This document shows positions 51,901 through 60,219 of a stretch of DNA of 64,000 bases, in pieces. The DNA is from Actinomadura pelletieri DSM 43383 (GTDB taxonomy: Bacteria > Actinomycetota > Actinomycetes > Streptosporangiales > Streptosporangiaceae), in NCBI RefSeq assembly GCF_003634705.1, contig NZ_RBWU01000002.1:1302001-1366000 (forward strand), given 5' to 3'. Every line of letters begins with the position of its first letter. The stretch's first letter is position 1. The position numbers and the translations under genes were made by a program. Below the pieces are notes generated by a model, which had not been told where the DNA came from, did not search any database, and saw only the letters and a program-made list of their open reading frames with translations.

Positions 51901-52517
51901 CCGAATCCGCGACCCGGGCCGCCTACGACTCCATGGCCGTCCTCTACGCCGACACCTTCCGCGACGTCATGGACGATCTGCCGCTCGACCGCGCGATGAT
52001 CGCCGCGTTCGCCGAACTCGTCCGGGGTGCCCTGCCGGTCGCCGACCTGGGCTGCGGCCCGGGATTTCTCACCGCTCACCTGGCGTCCCTCGGTCTGTCC
52101 GCGTTCGGTGTCGACCTGTCGCCCGGAATGCTGGCCCAGGCCCGCAAGGAGTACCCGGACCTGCGGTTCGACGAGGGCACGATGGCGTCCCTCGATCTCG
52201 CCGACGAGAGCCTGGGCGGCATCCTCGCCTGGTACTCGATCATCCACACGGCCCCGGACGAGCTGCCCCGGATCTTCGCCGAGTTCCACCGCGTCCTCGC
52301 CCCGGGCGGTCATGTCCTGGTCGGCTTCCAGACCTGTGAGGCGGGCACGCCCGAGCCCTTCGACCACAAGGTCGCGCTCGCCTACCGCTGGTCGCCGGAC
52401 GGCCTGTCCGCCGTGCTCCGCCGCGCCGGGCTGGTCGAGGCGGCCCGGTTCGTCCGGCAACCCACCTCGATCCACGAGCGCACTCCCGCAGGAGTTCTCC
52501 TGCTCCGCAAACCCTGA
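51897..52517 (+). CDS. Class I SAM-dependent methyltransferase
   Basis: 206-aa Methyltransf_11-type protein. Motif I is VADLGCGPGFLTAHL, followed by AFGVDLSPGMLAQARKEYP (motif II Asp), SLGGILAWYSIIHTAPDELP and LAPGGHVLVGFQ. The substrate is unknown. It begins in an ATGA overlap with the carboxyltransferase stop, so the two are co-translated, and a shared small-molecule pathway is possible. It ends 7 nt from a convergent small gene. Confidence 0.85.
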   Translation: MTESATRAAYDSMAVLYADTFRDVMDDLPLDRAMIAAFAELVRGALPVADLGCGPGFLTAHLASLGLSAFGVDLSPGMLAQARKEYPDLRFDEGTMASLDLADESLGGILAWYSIIHTAPDELPRIFAEFHRVLAPGGHVLVGFQTCEAGTPEPFDHKVALAYRWSPDGLSAVLRRAGLVEAARFVRQPTSIHERTPAGVLLLRKP

Positions 52518-52523
52518 CCGCCG

Positions 52524-52844
52524 TCAGGTTCGGGCCCGCTGCGGCGCCCGCGCTTCGAGGTCGTCCTCGACCTCGGCCGTTCGCCCGGTGTCCTGTCGGG
52601 TGCGGGGCGCCGGCACCGCGCTCCGCGCGCGCTGCCAGGGCCGTCGCCGCGGGATCCGGCGGGTGCCGCGGCGCCCCCGGCCACGGGGCAGGAGCGAGAC
52701 GAGCGCACCGGCGGCCGCGACGCCGACAAGGGCGGCGAGGACCCAGACCATGATTTTGAGGACCGGGCATCCCGCCAGGTCCGGCCGGTTCGGCGTACTC
52801 GGGACGACCAGGTGCCTGTCGCCCGCCGCGGTCCTGTCCGCCAT
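52524..52844 (-). CDS. Small membrane protein, hypothetical
   Basis: 106-aa protein: a short N-terminal tail, one strong membrane helix (ILKIMVWVLAALVGVAAAGAL approximately, residues 29-52), then an Arg-rich cytoplasmic tail (RGRGRRGTRRIPRRRPWQRAR) ending acidic. The orientation follows the positive-inside rule. No known domain. ATG 52844 has GAGGGA upstream at a long spacing, so the start is uncertain. A perfect 19-bp palindrome lies 48 nt upstream. Confidence 0.5.
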   Translation of the reverse strand: MADRTAAGDRHLVVPSTPNRPDLAGCPVLKIMVWVLAALVGVAAAGALVSLLPRGRGRRGTRRIPRRRPWQRARSAVPAPRTRQDTGRTAEVEDDLEARAPQRART

Positions 52845-52891
52845 CTCGTTCGCTTTCCCTCGTCCGGGGCCGACCCTTAATGGTGTAACAG

Positions 52892-52910
52892 CATGTCATG
52901 AAATGACATG
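52892..52910. promoter_or_regulatory. Perfect palindrome CATGTCAT-GAA-ATGACATG
   Basis: An 8-3-8 perfect inverted repeat in the 188-nt divergent region between the small membrane protein gene and the glutamine amidotransferase gene. AT-rich and symmetric, it is a strong operator candidate for a GntR/TetR-sized dimer. It is distinct from the 20-bp palindrome repeated downstream. Confidence 0.6.
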
Positions 52911-53032
52911 GCTCACTTTGTGGCAACCCTTATAGCAGAGCGCGGCGGGGGTCCGTGACTGGTGAGCAGGTCGTTTGGGGGCTTACGATCTGGAGAGTCC
53001 GTAGCGAAGGGGACGCCGTGGGAGGGGACGCC

Positions 53033-53743
53033 GTGCGAGCGCTGATCGTGCAGCATGACCATGTTTCACCGCCCGGACCGGTGGGGGAACGGCTGGTGGC
53101 GCGGGGGTTCGAGATCACCGAGTTGCTCGTGGTCCCCGAGGAGCGGCATCACACTCCGGACGTCCGGTGCGACTTTCCGGACCCGCGGGAATGGGACCTG
53201 ATCGTTCCCATGGGGGCGCCCTGGTCCGTCTACGATCCGAAGGTCGCGTCGTGGGTCGGGCCCGAGCTGGCGATGCTCGCGAGCGCGCACGAGGCGGGGG
53301 TTCCGGTCCTCGGGATCTGCTTCGGCGGGCAGGCGCTCGCCGCCGCGCTCGGCGGACGGGTGGAGCGTGCCCCGCGCGCCGAGATGGGATGGGTGGAGAT
53401 CGAGACCGACGATCCGGAGCTCGTCGCGCCCGGACCGTGGTTCCACTTCCACTACGACCGGTGGATCCTCCCGCCCGGAGCGGTCGAGATCGCGCGCGAC
53501 GAGGTCTGCTCGCAGGCGTTCGTGCTCGGCCGGTCCATGGGCGTGCAGTTCCACCCCGAGATCACGCCCGATGAGTTCGGGCTGTGGATGGCGCACGGTG
53601 GAGACCCGCACATGCGGGCGGAGGGCGTCGACCCCGACGAGCTGATGGTGGAGGTGAAGCGGACGGAGGCCGAGTCCGCCCGCCGCACCCACACGCTCAT
53701 CGACGCGTTTCTGGACCGCGTGGCCTGGCGGACGCCTCGATGA
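53033..53743 (+). CDS. Type 1 glutamine amidotransferase (class I GATase)
   Basis: 236-aa GATase with a complete triad: nucleophile Cys in VLGICFGGQALA, His and Glu in VQFHPEITPDE. The N-terminal MRALIVQHDHVSPPGPVGE and the HFHYDRW segment are typical of stand-alone GuaA-like GATases. Relatives hydrolyse gamma-glutamyl amides; in aniline degradation a class I GATase-like protein cleaves gamma-glutamylanilide. The start is GTG 53033, with GGAGGGG upstream. Its 3' end overlaps the convergent PuuD-like gene by 47 nt, next to a gamma-glutamyl pathway. Confidence 0.85.
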   Translation: MRALIVQHDHVSPPGPVGERLVARGFEITELLVVPEERHHTPDVRCDFPDPREWDLIVPMGAPWSVYDPKVASWVGPELAMLASAHEAGVPVLGICFGGQALAAALGGRVERAPRAEMGWVEIETDDPELVAPGPWFHFHYDRWILPPGAVEIARDEVCSQAFVLGRSMGVQFHPEITPDEFGLWMAHGGDPHMRAEGVDPDELMVEVKRTEAESARRTHTLIDAFLDRVAWRTPR

Positions 53744-54422
53744 GGGCGTCGAAGAGCGCCTGATGGACGGGGTCGTCGGCGGCCGTGTCCTCCGGGTGCC
53801 ACTGGACGGCCAGGAACCAGGCGCCGTCCCCGGTCTTCCCGGCGTCGGTGAGTTCGGCGGCCTCGATCGTGCCGTCGGCCCCATGGGCCGTCGCCGTGAG
53901 GGGCGGTGCCAGCGTCTCGACTGACTGGTGGTGGTAGCAGGACGCGGTGAGCTGCTGCGCGTCCAGCGTCTTGGCCAGAAGCGTCCCGGGCTTGACCGTC
54001 ACGGGGTGGAGAACGTGCCGGTGCTCCTGCGTCATGTGCTGGTTGAGGGTGCCGCCCAGCACGGTGTTGACGACCTGCAGCCCGCGGCAGACGGCCAGGG
54101 TGGGCAGGCCCGTCCGCACCGCGTGGGCCGCCAGGGCCAGGTCGAAGTCGTCCTGCTCGTCGTGCACGTCGTAGAGGGCCTCGTGCTCGGTGTCCGCGCC
54201 GTAGTGGCGGGGGTGGAGGTCGCCGCCCCCGGGCAGGAGGAGACCGTCGCAGCGGTCCAGGCGGGACGGGTCGAACGGCGTCGCCGGGTGCATGACGAAC
54301 GGCTCGCCGCCGGCCCGGAAGACCGCCTCGACCAGGGCCTGGGCGGCCACCTCGGCGCGGTAGCGGAGGGCGGAGGCCGACTCGGAGAAGCGCGCCGGCA
54401 GCGCGATCAGGGGGCGGGTCAC
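53697..54422 (-). CDS. puuD: Gamma-glutamyl-gamma-aminobutyrate hydrolase-like protein (PuuD, peptidase C26)
   Basis: 241-aa C26 glutamine-amidotransferase-fold hydrolase. GLLLPGGGDLHPRHYG, the nucleophile elbow TLAVCRGLQVVN (Cys), NQHMTQEHRHVLHPV, SCYHHQSV and VQWHPED (His/Asp) match PuuD. It should cleave the gamma-glutamyl bond of gamma-glutamyl-amino-acids, the last step of a gamma-glutamylated amine pathway. GTG 54422 overlaps the stop of the aldehyde dehydrogenase gene (GTGA), so it is the second gene of a puuC-puuD operon driven from about 55.9 kb. Substrate range is unknown. Confidence 0.87.
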   Translation of the reverse strand: MTRPLIALPARFSESASALRYRAEVAAQALVEAVFRAGGEPFVMHPATPFDPSRLDRCDGLLLPGGGDLHPRHYGADTEHEALYDVHDEQDDFDLALAAHAVRTGLPTLAVCRGLQVVNTVLGGTLNQHMTQEHRHVLHPVTVKPGTLLAKTLDAQQLTASCYHHQSVETLAPPLTATAHGADGTIEAAELTDAGKTGDGAWFLAVQWHPEDTAADDPVHQALFDALIEASARPRGPETRR

Positions 54423-55888
54423 AGCTCGATCCAGGTGGTCTTGAGGTCGGTGTACTTGTCGAGGGCGTGCAGGGACTTGTCACGGCCGTGGCCCGACTGC
54501 TTGACGCCGCCGAAGGGGACGCTCATGTCGCCCTCCTCGTAGCAGTTCACCCAGACCGTCCCCGCCCGGAGGGCGCGGGAGACCTTGTGCGCCGTGGACA
54601 GGTCGGACGTCCAGACGGCGGCGGCGAGGCCGTACTCGGTGTCGTTGGCCAGGGCGATCGCCTCGTCGAGTTCGTCGAACTCCAGAACGGCCAGCACCGG
54701 GCCGAAGACCTCCTCGCGGGCGATCCTCATGTCCGGCTTGACCTGGTCGAAGACCGTGGGGGAGAGGAACCGGCCGGCCGCCTGCCCGCCCGCCCGGAGG
54801 CGAGCGCCGTCCGCCTTGGCGGCCTCGACGTGCTCCAGGACGCGGGCGTGGTGCCGTGCGGAGACCAGGGGACCCATCTCGGTGGCCGGGTCCAGCGGAT
54901 CGCCCGTCCGCAGGCTCTCCGCGCGGGCCACCACCCGGTCGACGACCCGGGACGCGATCGAGCGGTGCACCAGCAACCGGGACGGCGCCGTGCACATCTC
55001 GCCCGCGTTGAAGAAGATCCCCCACGCGGAGGTGTCGGCGGCGGCGTCCAGGTCCGGGGCGTCGGGAAGGATGATGTTGGGCGACTTGCCGCCGAGTTCC
55101 AGCCACACGCGCTTGAGGTTGGTGTTCGCGGCGTACCGCAGGAAGTGACGTCCGACCTCGGTGGAGCCGGTGAAGGCCAGGACGTCCACGCCCGGGTGCT
55201 CGCCGAGGGCGCGCCCGGCGACCTCACCGGGGCCGTTGACGACGTTGAACACCCCGGGCGGCAGCCCGGCCTCGGTGGCCAGCGCGGCCAGGTGCAGCGC
55301 GGACAGCGGGGACTCCTCGGCCGGTTTGAGCACGGCCGTGCAGCCGGACGCCAGGGCCGGGGCGATCTTCCAGGCGGCCATGGTCAGCGGGAAGTTCCAC
55401 GGGACGACGGCCGCGACCACGCCCACCGGTTCGCGGGTGACCAGGGCCAGCGACGAGGCGGACGTGCGGGGCGACTCGTCCAGCTGCTTGTCGACGGCCT
55501 CGGCGTACCAGCGGAGGCAGTTGATGACGGCGCGCAGCTCGATGCCGTTCGCCTCGGTGACCGGTTTGCCCATTTCCAGGCTGATGAGAAGGGCGAGCGT
55601 CGCGCGGTCGCGCTCGATCAGGTCGGCCCAGCGCAGCAGGGCCGCCTTGCGCTCGGCGGGGGACAGGCGCGGCCAGGGGCCGGTGTCGAAGGCGCGGCGG
55701 GCGGCGGCGACGGCCGCGTCGACCTCGGCCGTTCCGGCGGACGCGATCTCGGCGATCGTCGCGCCGTCGCGCGGGGCGATGACGGGGGTCGAGCCCGTGC
55801 CGGTGAACTCGCCGTCGATGTGGTGGCCGGTGTGCGGGGCGAGCCCGGCGGCACGGGCGCGCCATTCCTCGTACGAGAGGTCGGTCAC
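54419..55888 (-). CDS. puuC: Aldehyde dehydrogenase, PuuC-like
   Basis: 489-aa NAD(P)-dependent aldehyde dehydrogenase. VVPWNFPLTMAAWKIAPALA, KPAEESPL, FTGSTEVGR, the general base Glu (264, LELGGKSPN) and the nucleophile Cys (299, NAGEMCTAPSR) are intact. It groups by eye with gamma-glutamyl-gamma-aminobutyraldehyde dehydrogenases and is translationally coupled to a PuuD-like hydrolase, so it probably oxidises a gamma-glutamylated aminoaldehyde or an arylacetaldehyde. GTG 55888 follows GGAGGAGGG. It is divergent from hpaE; two copies of the shared 20-bp palindrome lie between them. Confidence 0.88.
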   Translation of the reverse strand: MTDLSYEEWRARAAGLAPHTGHHIDGEFTGTGSTPVIAPRDGATIAEIASAGTAEVDAAVAAARRAFDTGPWPRLSPAERKAALLRWADLIERDRATLALLISLEMGKPVTEANGIELRAVINCLRWYAEAVDKQLDESPRTSASSLALVTREPVGVVAAVVPWNFPLTMAAWKIAPALASGCTAVLKPAEESPLSALHLAALATEAGLPPGVFNVVNGPGEVAGRALGEHPGVDVLAFTGSTEVGRHFLRYAANTNLKRVWLELGGKSPNIILPDAPDLDAAADTSAWGIFFNAGEMCTAPSRLLVHRSIASRVVDRVVARAESLRTGDPLDPATEMGPLVSARHHARVLEHVEAAKADGARLRAGGQAAGRFLSPTVFDQVKPDMRIAREEVFGPVLAVLEFDELDEAIALANDTEYGLAAAVWTSDLSTAHKVSRALRAGTVWVNCYEEGDMSVPFGGVKQSGHGRDKSLHALDKYTDLKTTWIEL

Positions 55889-55904
55889 GAGCCCTCCTCC
55901 AAGT

Positions 55905-55924
55905 GTCGTTTGATCCCGAACAGT
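55905..55924. promoter_or_regulatory. 20-bp operator copy A (puuC promoter)
   Basis: GTCGTTTGATCCCGAACAGT. It matches the reverse complement of copy B at 16 of 20 positions. It lies 17 nt upstream of the puuC GTG in the puuC/hpaE divergent region. Confidence 0.75.
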
Positions 55925-55962
55925 ATCGCTGACATCTTGACCGATGCCATCCCCGCTCCTAG

Positions 55963-55982
55963 ATTATTTGGGATCAAACGAT
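55963..55982. promoter_or_regulatory. 20-bp operator copy B (hpaE promoter)
   Basis: ATTATTTGGGATCAAACGAT, inverted relative to copy A, 14 nt before the hpaE ATG and just upstream of its GGAGGT. Copies A and B together would let one regulator close both divergent promoters. The 38 nt between the copies are too few for independent promoter control. Confidence 0.78.
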
Positions 55983-55996
55983 ATGGAGGTGGAGCG

Positions 55997-57445
55997 ATGG
56001 CAACCGTCGCGGGCGTCGCCGTCGAGCCCGGACACTGGATCGGCGGAGAGCGCACCGGCTCCCACGCGACTTTTTCCAGCGTCTCGCCGATCGACGAGCG
56101 ACCGATCGCCGAGATCGCGCGGGGTGGGGCGGAGGAGGTCGACGCGGCGGTGGACGCCGCGCGTCGCGCCTTCCCCGCCTGGGCCGCCACGAGCCGTGAG
56201 GAGCGGGCGCGGCTGCTGCACGCCATCGCCGACGGCGTGGAGAAGCGGATCGAGGAGCTCGCCCAGGTCGAGACCGCCGACAACGGAGCGCTGATCCGCT
56301 CCCACCGGCGCGGTGTCATGCCCCGGGTCGCGCACAACTTCCGGTTCTTCGCCGACTGGCTGCTCAAGCTCGGCCACGACGACTTCGAGACCCGGGGTCA
56401 CACCAACCACGTGAGCTGGGACCCGGCGGGCGTCGCCGCGCTCATCACCCCGTGGAACGCGCCGCTGATGCTCGCCACGTGGAAGATCGCGCCGGCGCTG
56501 GCGGCCGGGAACACGGTCGTGCTCAAGCCGGCCGAATGGACGCCGCTCACCGCGTCGCTGCTGGCCGACATCACCGCCGAGGCCGGGCTGCCGGCCGGCG
56601 TGTTCAACGTCGTCCAGGGCTACGGCGCGGAGGTCGGCGGGCCGCTGACCGCGCACCCCGACGTCCGGCGGATCAGCTTCACCGGGTCGGTGCCCACCGC
56701 CCGGACCATCGCGGCCGCGGCGGCCCCCAACCTGACGCCGCTGTCGCTGGAGCTGGGCGGCAAGTCGCCGCTGCTGGTCTTCGCCGACGCCGACCTCGAC
56801 CTCGCGGTCGATCTCGCCGTCGAGCAGTACGACAACGCCGGGCAGGTCTGCCTCGCCGCGACGCGGTTGCTCGTCGAGTCGTCCATCGCCGAGGAGTTCA
56901 CCGCCCGGTTCGTGGAGAAGGCGTCGCGGATCAAGCAGGGCGACCCGCGCGACGAGGCCACCGACATCGGGCCGCAGATCCACCGCCGCCACCTGGAGCG
57001 CGTGGACGGGTTCGTCCAGCGCGCCAAGGAGGCGGGGGCGCGCGCGCTGATCGGCGGCGGACCGAACGAGGAACTCGGCGGCCTCTACTACCGGCCCACC
57101 CTCTTCACCGACGTCCCCGAAGGCGCCGAGATCCTCACCGAGGAGGTCTTCGGCCCGGTCCTGACGCTCCAGACGTTCGACAGCGAGGAGCAGGCCGTCG
57201 CGATGGCGAACGGCACCAAGTTCGGGCTCGCCGCCACCGTCGCCACCGGCGACCCGGAGCGCGCCCGGCGTGTCACCGAGCGGCTCGTGGCCGGGACGGT
57301 GTGGGTCAACTGCTTCTTCGTCCGCGACCTGAAGGCGCCGTTCGGCGGCTCCCGCCAGTCCGGCGTCGGACGCGAGGGCGGCGACTGGAGCTTCGACTTC
57401 TACTGCGACCTGAAGAACACGGTGACGGCGCCATGGGCGAAGTAG
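55997..57445 (+). CDS. hpaE: 5-carboxymethyl-2-hydroxymuconate semialdehyde dehydrogenase (HpaE-like)
   Basis: 482-aa aldehyde dehydrogenase that oxidises the ring-cleavage product of homoprotocatechuate. ITPWNAPLMLATWKIAPALA, FTGSVPTAR, the base Glu (252, LELGGKSPLL) and the nucleophile Cys (285, NAGQVCLAATR) are present, and the sequence is closer to HpaE/BetB-type enzymes than to its PuuC neighbour. The role is assigned mainly because HpaD- and HpaG-like genes follow. The start is ATG 55997, with GGAGGT six bases upstream; the long open frame before it is antisense to puuC. It overlaps hpaD by 13 nt. Confidence 0.85.
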   Translation: MATVAGVAVEPGHWIGGERTGSHATFSSVSPIDERPIAEIARGGAEEVDAAVDAARRAFPAWAATSREERARLLHAIADGVEKRIEELAQVETADNGALIRSHRRGVMPRVAHNFRFFADWLLKLGHDDFETRGHTNHVSWDPAGVAALITPWNAPLMLATWKIAPALAAGNTVVLKPAEWTPLTASLLADITAEAGLPAGVFNVVQGYGAEVGGPLTAHPDVRRISFTGSVPTARTIAAAAAPNLTPLSLELGGKSPLLVFADADLDLAVDLAVEQYDNAGQVCLAATRLLVESSIAEEFTARFVEKASRIKQGDPRDEATDIGPQIHRRHLERVDGFVQRAKEAGARALIGGGPNEELGGLYYRPTLFTDVPEGAEILTEEVFGPVLTLQTFDSEEQAVAMANGTKFGLAATVATGDPERARRVTERLVAGTVWVNCFFVRDLKAPFGGSRQSGVGREGGDWSFDFYCDLKNTVTAPWAK

Positions 57446-58335
57446 TCGGTGCGGGACTCCTCGCGCACGTTCCCACGATCGTCCTGCCCGAGGTCACCCG
57501 GCGTGAACTGAACGGCGGGCCGGACACCACGCTGGTCCCCGGACTGCGCAAGCTGCGCGAGGACGTCTTCGAGAAGGACGACTACGACACCGTCGTCGTC
57601 CTCGACTCGCACTGGGCCACGACGGTCGAGTTCGTCACGACCGCGCACGACCGCCGCGCCGGACTGTTCACGTCCGAGGAACTGCCGCGCGGCATGTGCC
57701 GGATGCCGTACGACTTCCCCGGCGACCCGGAACTGGCCCGCGCGGTCGCGCGCTACGCCGACAAGCACGGGACGTGGATCACCCCGATCGACGACCCGTA
57801 CCTGCCGATCTTCTACGCCACCGTCAACCTGTGGACGCATCTCGGCGTGCGCGACGACCCGTACCTCGGCGACCCGGGCAAGCGGTGGATGTCGATCGGC
57901 GTGTGCCAGACCGCCGACACCGAGGACTTCCTGCGCCTCGGCCGCGCCCTCGGCGACGCGATCGCCGCGACCGACCGGCGCGTGCTGCTGATCGCTTCGG
58001 GCGCGATGTCGCACACGTTCTGGCCGCTGCGGGAGATCCGCGACCACGAGGCGTCCGACCCCGTGCACATCTTCTCGCCGGAGGCACGGGCCGCGGACGA
58101 GGAGCGCATCGGCTGGCTCAAGAAGGGCGACCACGCCCGGATGCTCGACACCATGCCGGAGTTCCTCAAGTTCAAGCCCGAGGCCCGCTTCGGCCACTAT
58201 CTGATGATGCTCGGCGCCCTGGGGGAACATGCCTGCAAGGCCCCGGGACGCCTCTACAGCGAGTACGAGAACTCGGTCGGAACGGGTCAGGTGCACATCT
58301 GGTTCGACCGCCCTGAGAACGGATGGACCGCATAA
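57433..58335 (+). CDS. hpaD: Homoprotocatechuate (3,4-dihydroxyphenylacetate) 2,3-dioxygenase, class III extradiol (HpaD-like)
   Basis: 300-aa LigB-superfamily dioxygenase. VVVLDSHWAT (metal-ligand His region), a second His-containing PYDFPGDPELA/TPIDDPYLPIFYAT block, LIASGAMSHTFWPLR with the catalytic His, and HYLMMLGALGEHAC follow in family order. It opens the catechol ring of 3,4-dihydroxyphenylacetate with Fe(II) and O2. ATG 57433 lies inside the end of hpaE (13-nt overlap), which indicates coupled translation. Its stop TAA is followed directly by the ATG of the FAH-family gene. Confidence 0.87.
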   Translation: MGEVVGAGLLAHVPTIVLPEVTRRELNGGPDTTLVPGLRKLREDVFEKDDYDTVVVLDSHWATTVEFVTTAHDRRAGLFTSEELPRGMCRMPYDFPGDPELARAVARYADKHGTWITPIDDPYLPIFYATVNLWTHLGVRDDPYLGDPGKRWMSIGVCQTADTEDFLRLGRALGDAIAATDRRVLLIASGAMSHTFWPLREIRDHEASDPVHIFSPEARAADEERIGWLKKGDHARMLDTMPEFLKFKPEARFGHYLMMLGALGEHACKAPGRLYSEYENSVGTGQVHIWFDRPENGWTA

Positions 58336-59181
58336 ATGCCTGAATACCGACGGATTCTGCTGGACGGCGCCGCCACCCAGGTCATCCGGGACGGCGACGA
58401 CCTCGTCAGCGCGGACGGCCGCACGGTGCGCGCGGACGAGGCCGTTCACCTGCCGCCGTGCGAGCCGTCCAAGGTCGTCGCGGTGCACCTCAACCACCGC
58501 AGCCGCGTCGAGGAGTTCCAGACGACGCTGCCGCCCGCGCCCACGTACTTCCACAAGCCGATCTCCGCGCTGAACGCGCACGGCGGCGCGGTCGTCCGGC
58601 CCGAGCGGTGCAAGTACCTCAACTACGAGGGCGAGATCGCGATCGTCATCGGACGGACGGCCCGCAACGTCTCCCCCAAGGAGGCCGGCGACTACATCGC
58701 GGGCTACACGGTCGCCAACGACTACGGCCTGCACGACTTCCGCGACACCGACGCCGGGTCGATGCTGCGGGTGAAGGGCTCCGACACCCTCTGCCCGCTC
58801 GGCCCCGGCCTCGTCACCGACTGGGACTTCCACGGCAAGTACCTGCGGACGTACGTGAACGGCGAGCTGGTGCAGGACGGCAGCACCGACGAGATGGAGT
58901 GGGACATGCACTACCTCGTCGCCGACATCGCCCGCACCATCACGCTGTACCCGGGTGACGTGCTGCTGTCCGGGACGCCCGCGAACTCGCGTCCCGTCCA
59001 GCCGGGCGACGTCGTGGAGGTCGAGGCGGAGGGCCTCGGCCGGCTCCGCAACCACATCGTCGCGGGACCCGTGCCGATCCGGGACGACTGCGGCGCGCAG
59101 CCGACCGAGTCGGAGGAGGTCATCTCCACCACGTTCGGCGGAGACTGGGAGTTCCGCGGCATCCGGGCCCCGCGCAAGTAG
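58336..59181 (+). CDS. hpaG: Fumarylacetoacetate-hydrolase-family isomerase/decarboxylase (HpaG-like, single domain)
   Basis: 281-aa FAH-fold enzyme. NYEGEIAIVIGRTARN (Glu metal ligands), AGYTVANDYGLHDFR, KGSDTLCPLGPGLV, and LLSGTPANSRPVQPGDVVEVE are diagnostic. It corresponds to one half of the two-domain E. coli HpaG, which decarboxylates 5-oxopent-3-ene-1,2,5-tricarboxylate and isomerises the product. With one domain here, one of those two reactions may need another protein. The ATG directly abuts the hpaD stop. Third gene of the operon; a 14-bp terminator hairpin follows. Confidence 0.85.
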   Translation: MPEYRRILLDGAATQVIRDGDDLVSADGRTVRADEAVHLPPCEPSKVVAVHLNHRSRVEEFQTTLPPAPTYFHKPISALNAHGGAVVRPERCKYLNYEGEIAIVIGRTARNVSPKEAGDYIAGYTVANDYGLHDFRDTDAGSMLRVKGSDTLCPLGPGLVTDWDFHGKYLRTYVNGELVQDGSTDEMEWDMHYLVADIARTITLYPGDVLLSGTPANSRPVQPGDVVEVEAEGLGRLRNHIVAGPVPIRDDCGAQPTESEEVISTTFGGDWEFRGIRAPRK

Positions 59182-59205
59182 AGGCGTCCGGAACGAGTAC
59201 CCCAA

Positions 59206-59248
59206 AGGCCCTCATGTCCTCGGCTCTCCGGCCGGGACATGAGGGCCT
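59206..59248. terminator. 14-bp bidirectional hairpin between hpaG and the LLM gene
   Basis: AGGCCCTCATGTCC (59206-59219) and GGACATGAGGGCCT (59235-59248) pair perfectly around a 15-nt loop, between two convergent genes (stops at 59181 and 59281). Suited to ending both transcripts. Confidence 0.85.
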
Positions 59249-59280
59249 CGTCGTTAGGACAGGGTCGTCAGGACAGGGCG

Positions 59281-60213
59281 TCAGGACATGAGGGCTTCGC
59301 CGCGCTTGACCACCTCACGGCAGAAGGCGCCGACGCCGTCCGGGTCGTCGGTGAACTGGGACGGCTTGATGCAGAACGTGGTGAACCCCGCCTCGACCTG
59401 CTCCGGAATGCTCTCCAGGGCCGGTTCGAGCGGCGACACCGAGTCGTCGTCGGGGAACACCGGACGGCAGCCGCCGATCATCTCCAGGTCGGCGGCGTCG
59501 CGCCCGGCGGCGGCCATGGCGGCGCGCAGCCGCTCCATCTCCTCGGGCGTCGGACGGCCCAGCGGGTGGAACCCGTGCCCGTACTTCACGATCCGGTCGA
59601 GCAGTCGCTGGTGCAGGTGCTGCCCGCCGAGCCACATGCGCGGCCCCTCCGGACGGTACGCGCGGGGCTCGAAGTAGACGTCGTCGAAGGAGAAGTGCGT
59701 CCCGTGGTAGGAGACGGGCGAGCCGCGCCACAGCAGCTCCCAGATCTCCAGCTGCTCGTCCAGGATCTTGCCGCGCTTCTCGAACGGCACGCCCAGCGCC
59801 GCGTACTCGTCCCGGCTCCAGCTCACGGTCGGCTGGACGACGAGGCGTCCCTCCGAGACCAGGTCGAGCGTGCCGATGTCGCGGGCCAGGGCGAGCGGGT
59901 GCCGCAGCGGCGCGAGGACGGCCGCGGCGGCGAGCCGGATCCGCGTCGTCACCGAGGCGATCGCGCCGAGCAGCATCAGCGAACTCGGCCACGGGGTGAA
60001 CGGATCCTGGTTGCCGGGGTAGGCATAGTCCCGGGGGTTGCCCATCACGCCGTTGGCGCCCGCGTCCGGGCCGAGCACGATGTGCTCGCTGATCATGACG
60101 GCGTCGAACCCGGCGTCCTCGGCCTCCCGCGCCCAGCGGACGAGGGTCGGCAGGTCACGACCGGTGGTCAGGGTCCAGTTCTCGCTCAGCACGAGCACGA
60201 AGCGTGGCGTCAT
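59281..60213 (-). CDS. LLM-class flavin-dependent oxidoreductase (probably F420-type)
   Basis: 310-aa luciferase-like (beta/alpha)8 protein. WAREAEDAGFDAVMISEHIVLGP, RIRLAAAAVLAPLRHPLALARDIGTLDLVSEGR and a GPRMWLGGQ strand fit the F420/FMN-dependent LLM superfamily. The reaction is unknown; its regulon neighbours suggest oxidation or reduction of an amine- or aromatic-derived intermediate. The start is ATG 60213: operator copy C ends 7 nt upstream and a -10-like TACGAT 6 nt upstream overlaps it, so the mRNA should be leaderless. It lies 49 nt after marR on the same strand but clearly has its own promoter. Confidence 0.85.
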   Translation of the reverse strand: MTPRFVLVLSENWTLTTGRDLPTLVRWAREAEDAGFDAVMISEHIVLGPDAGANGVMGNPRDYAYPGNQDPFTPWPSSLMLLGAIASVTTRIRLAAAAVLAPLRHPLALARDIGTLDLVSEGRLVVQPTVSWSRDEYAALGVPFEKRGKILDEQLEIWELLWRGSPVSYHGTHFSFDDVYFEPRAYRPEGPRMWLGGQHLHQRLLDRIVKYGHGFHPLGRPTPEEMERLRAAMAAAGRDAADLEMIGGCRPVFPDDDSVSPLEPALESIPEQVEAGFTTFCIKPSQFTDDPDGVGAFCREVVKRGEALMS

Positions 60214-60219
60214 CCCGTC

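Noticed and set aside
54467..55996. Long + strand open frame before hpaE
   Set aside because: It is antisense to puuC and full of Arg/Gly/Val typical of a GC-rich shadow; hpaE starts at 55997 behind a good ribosome site.
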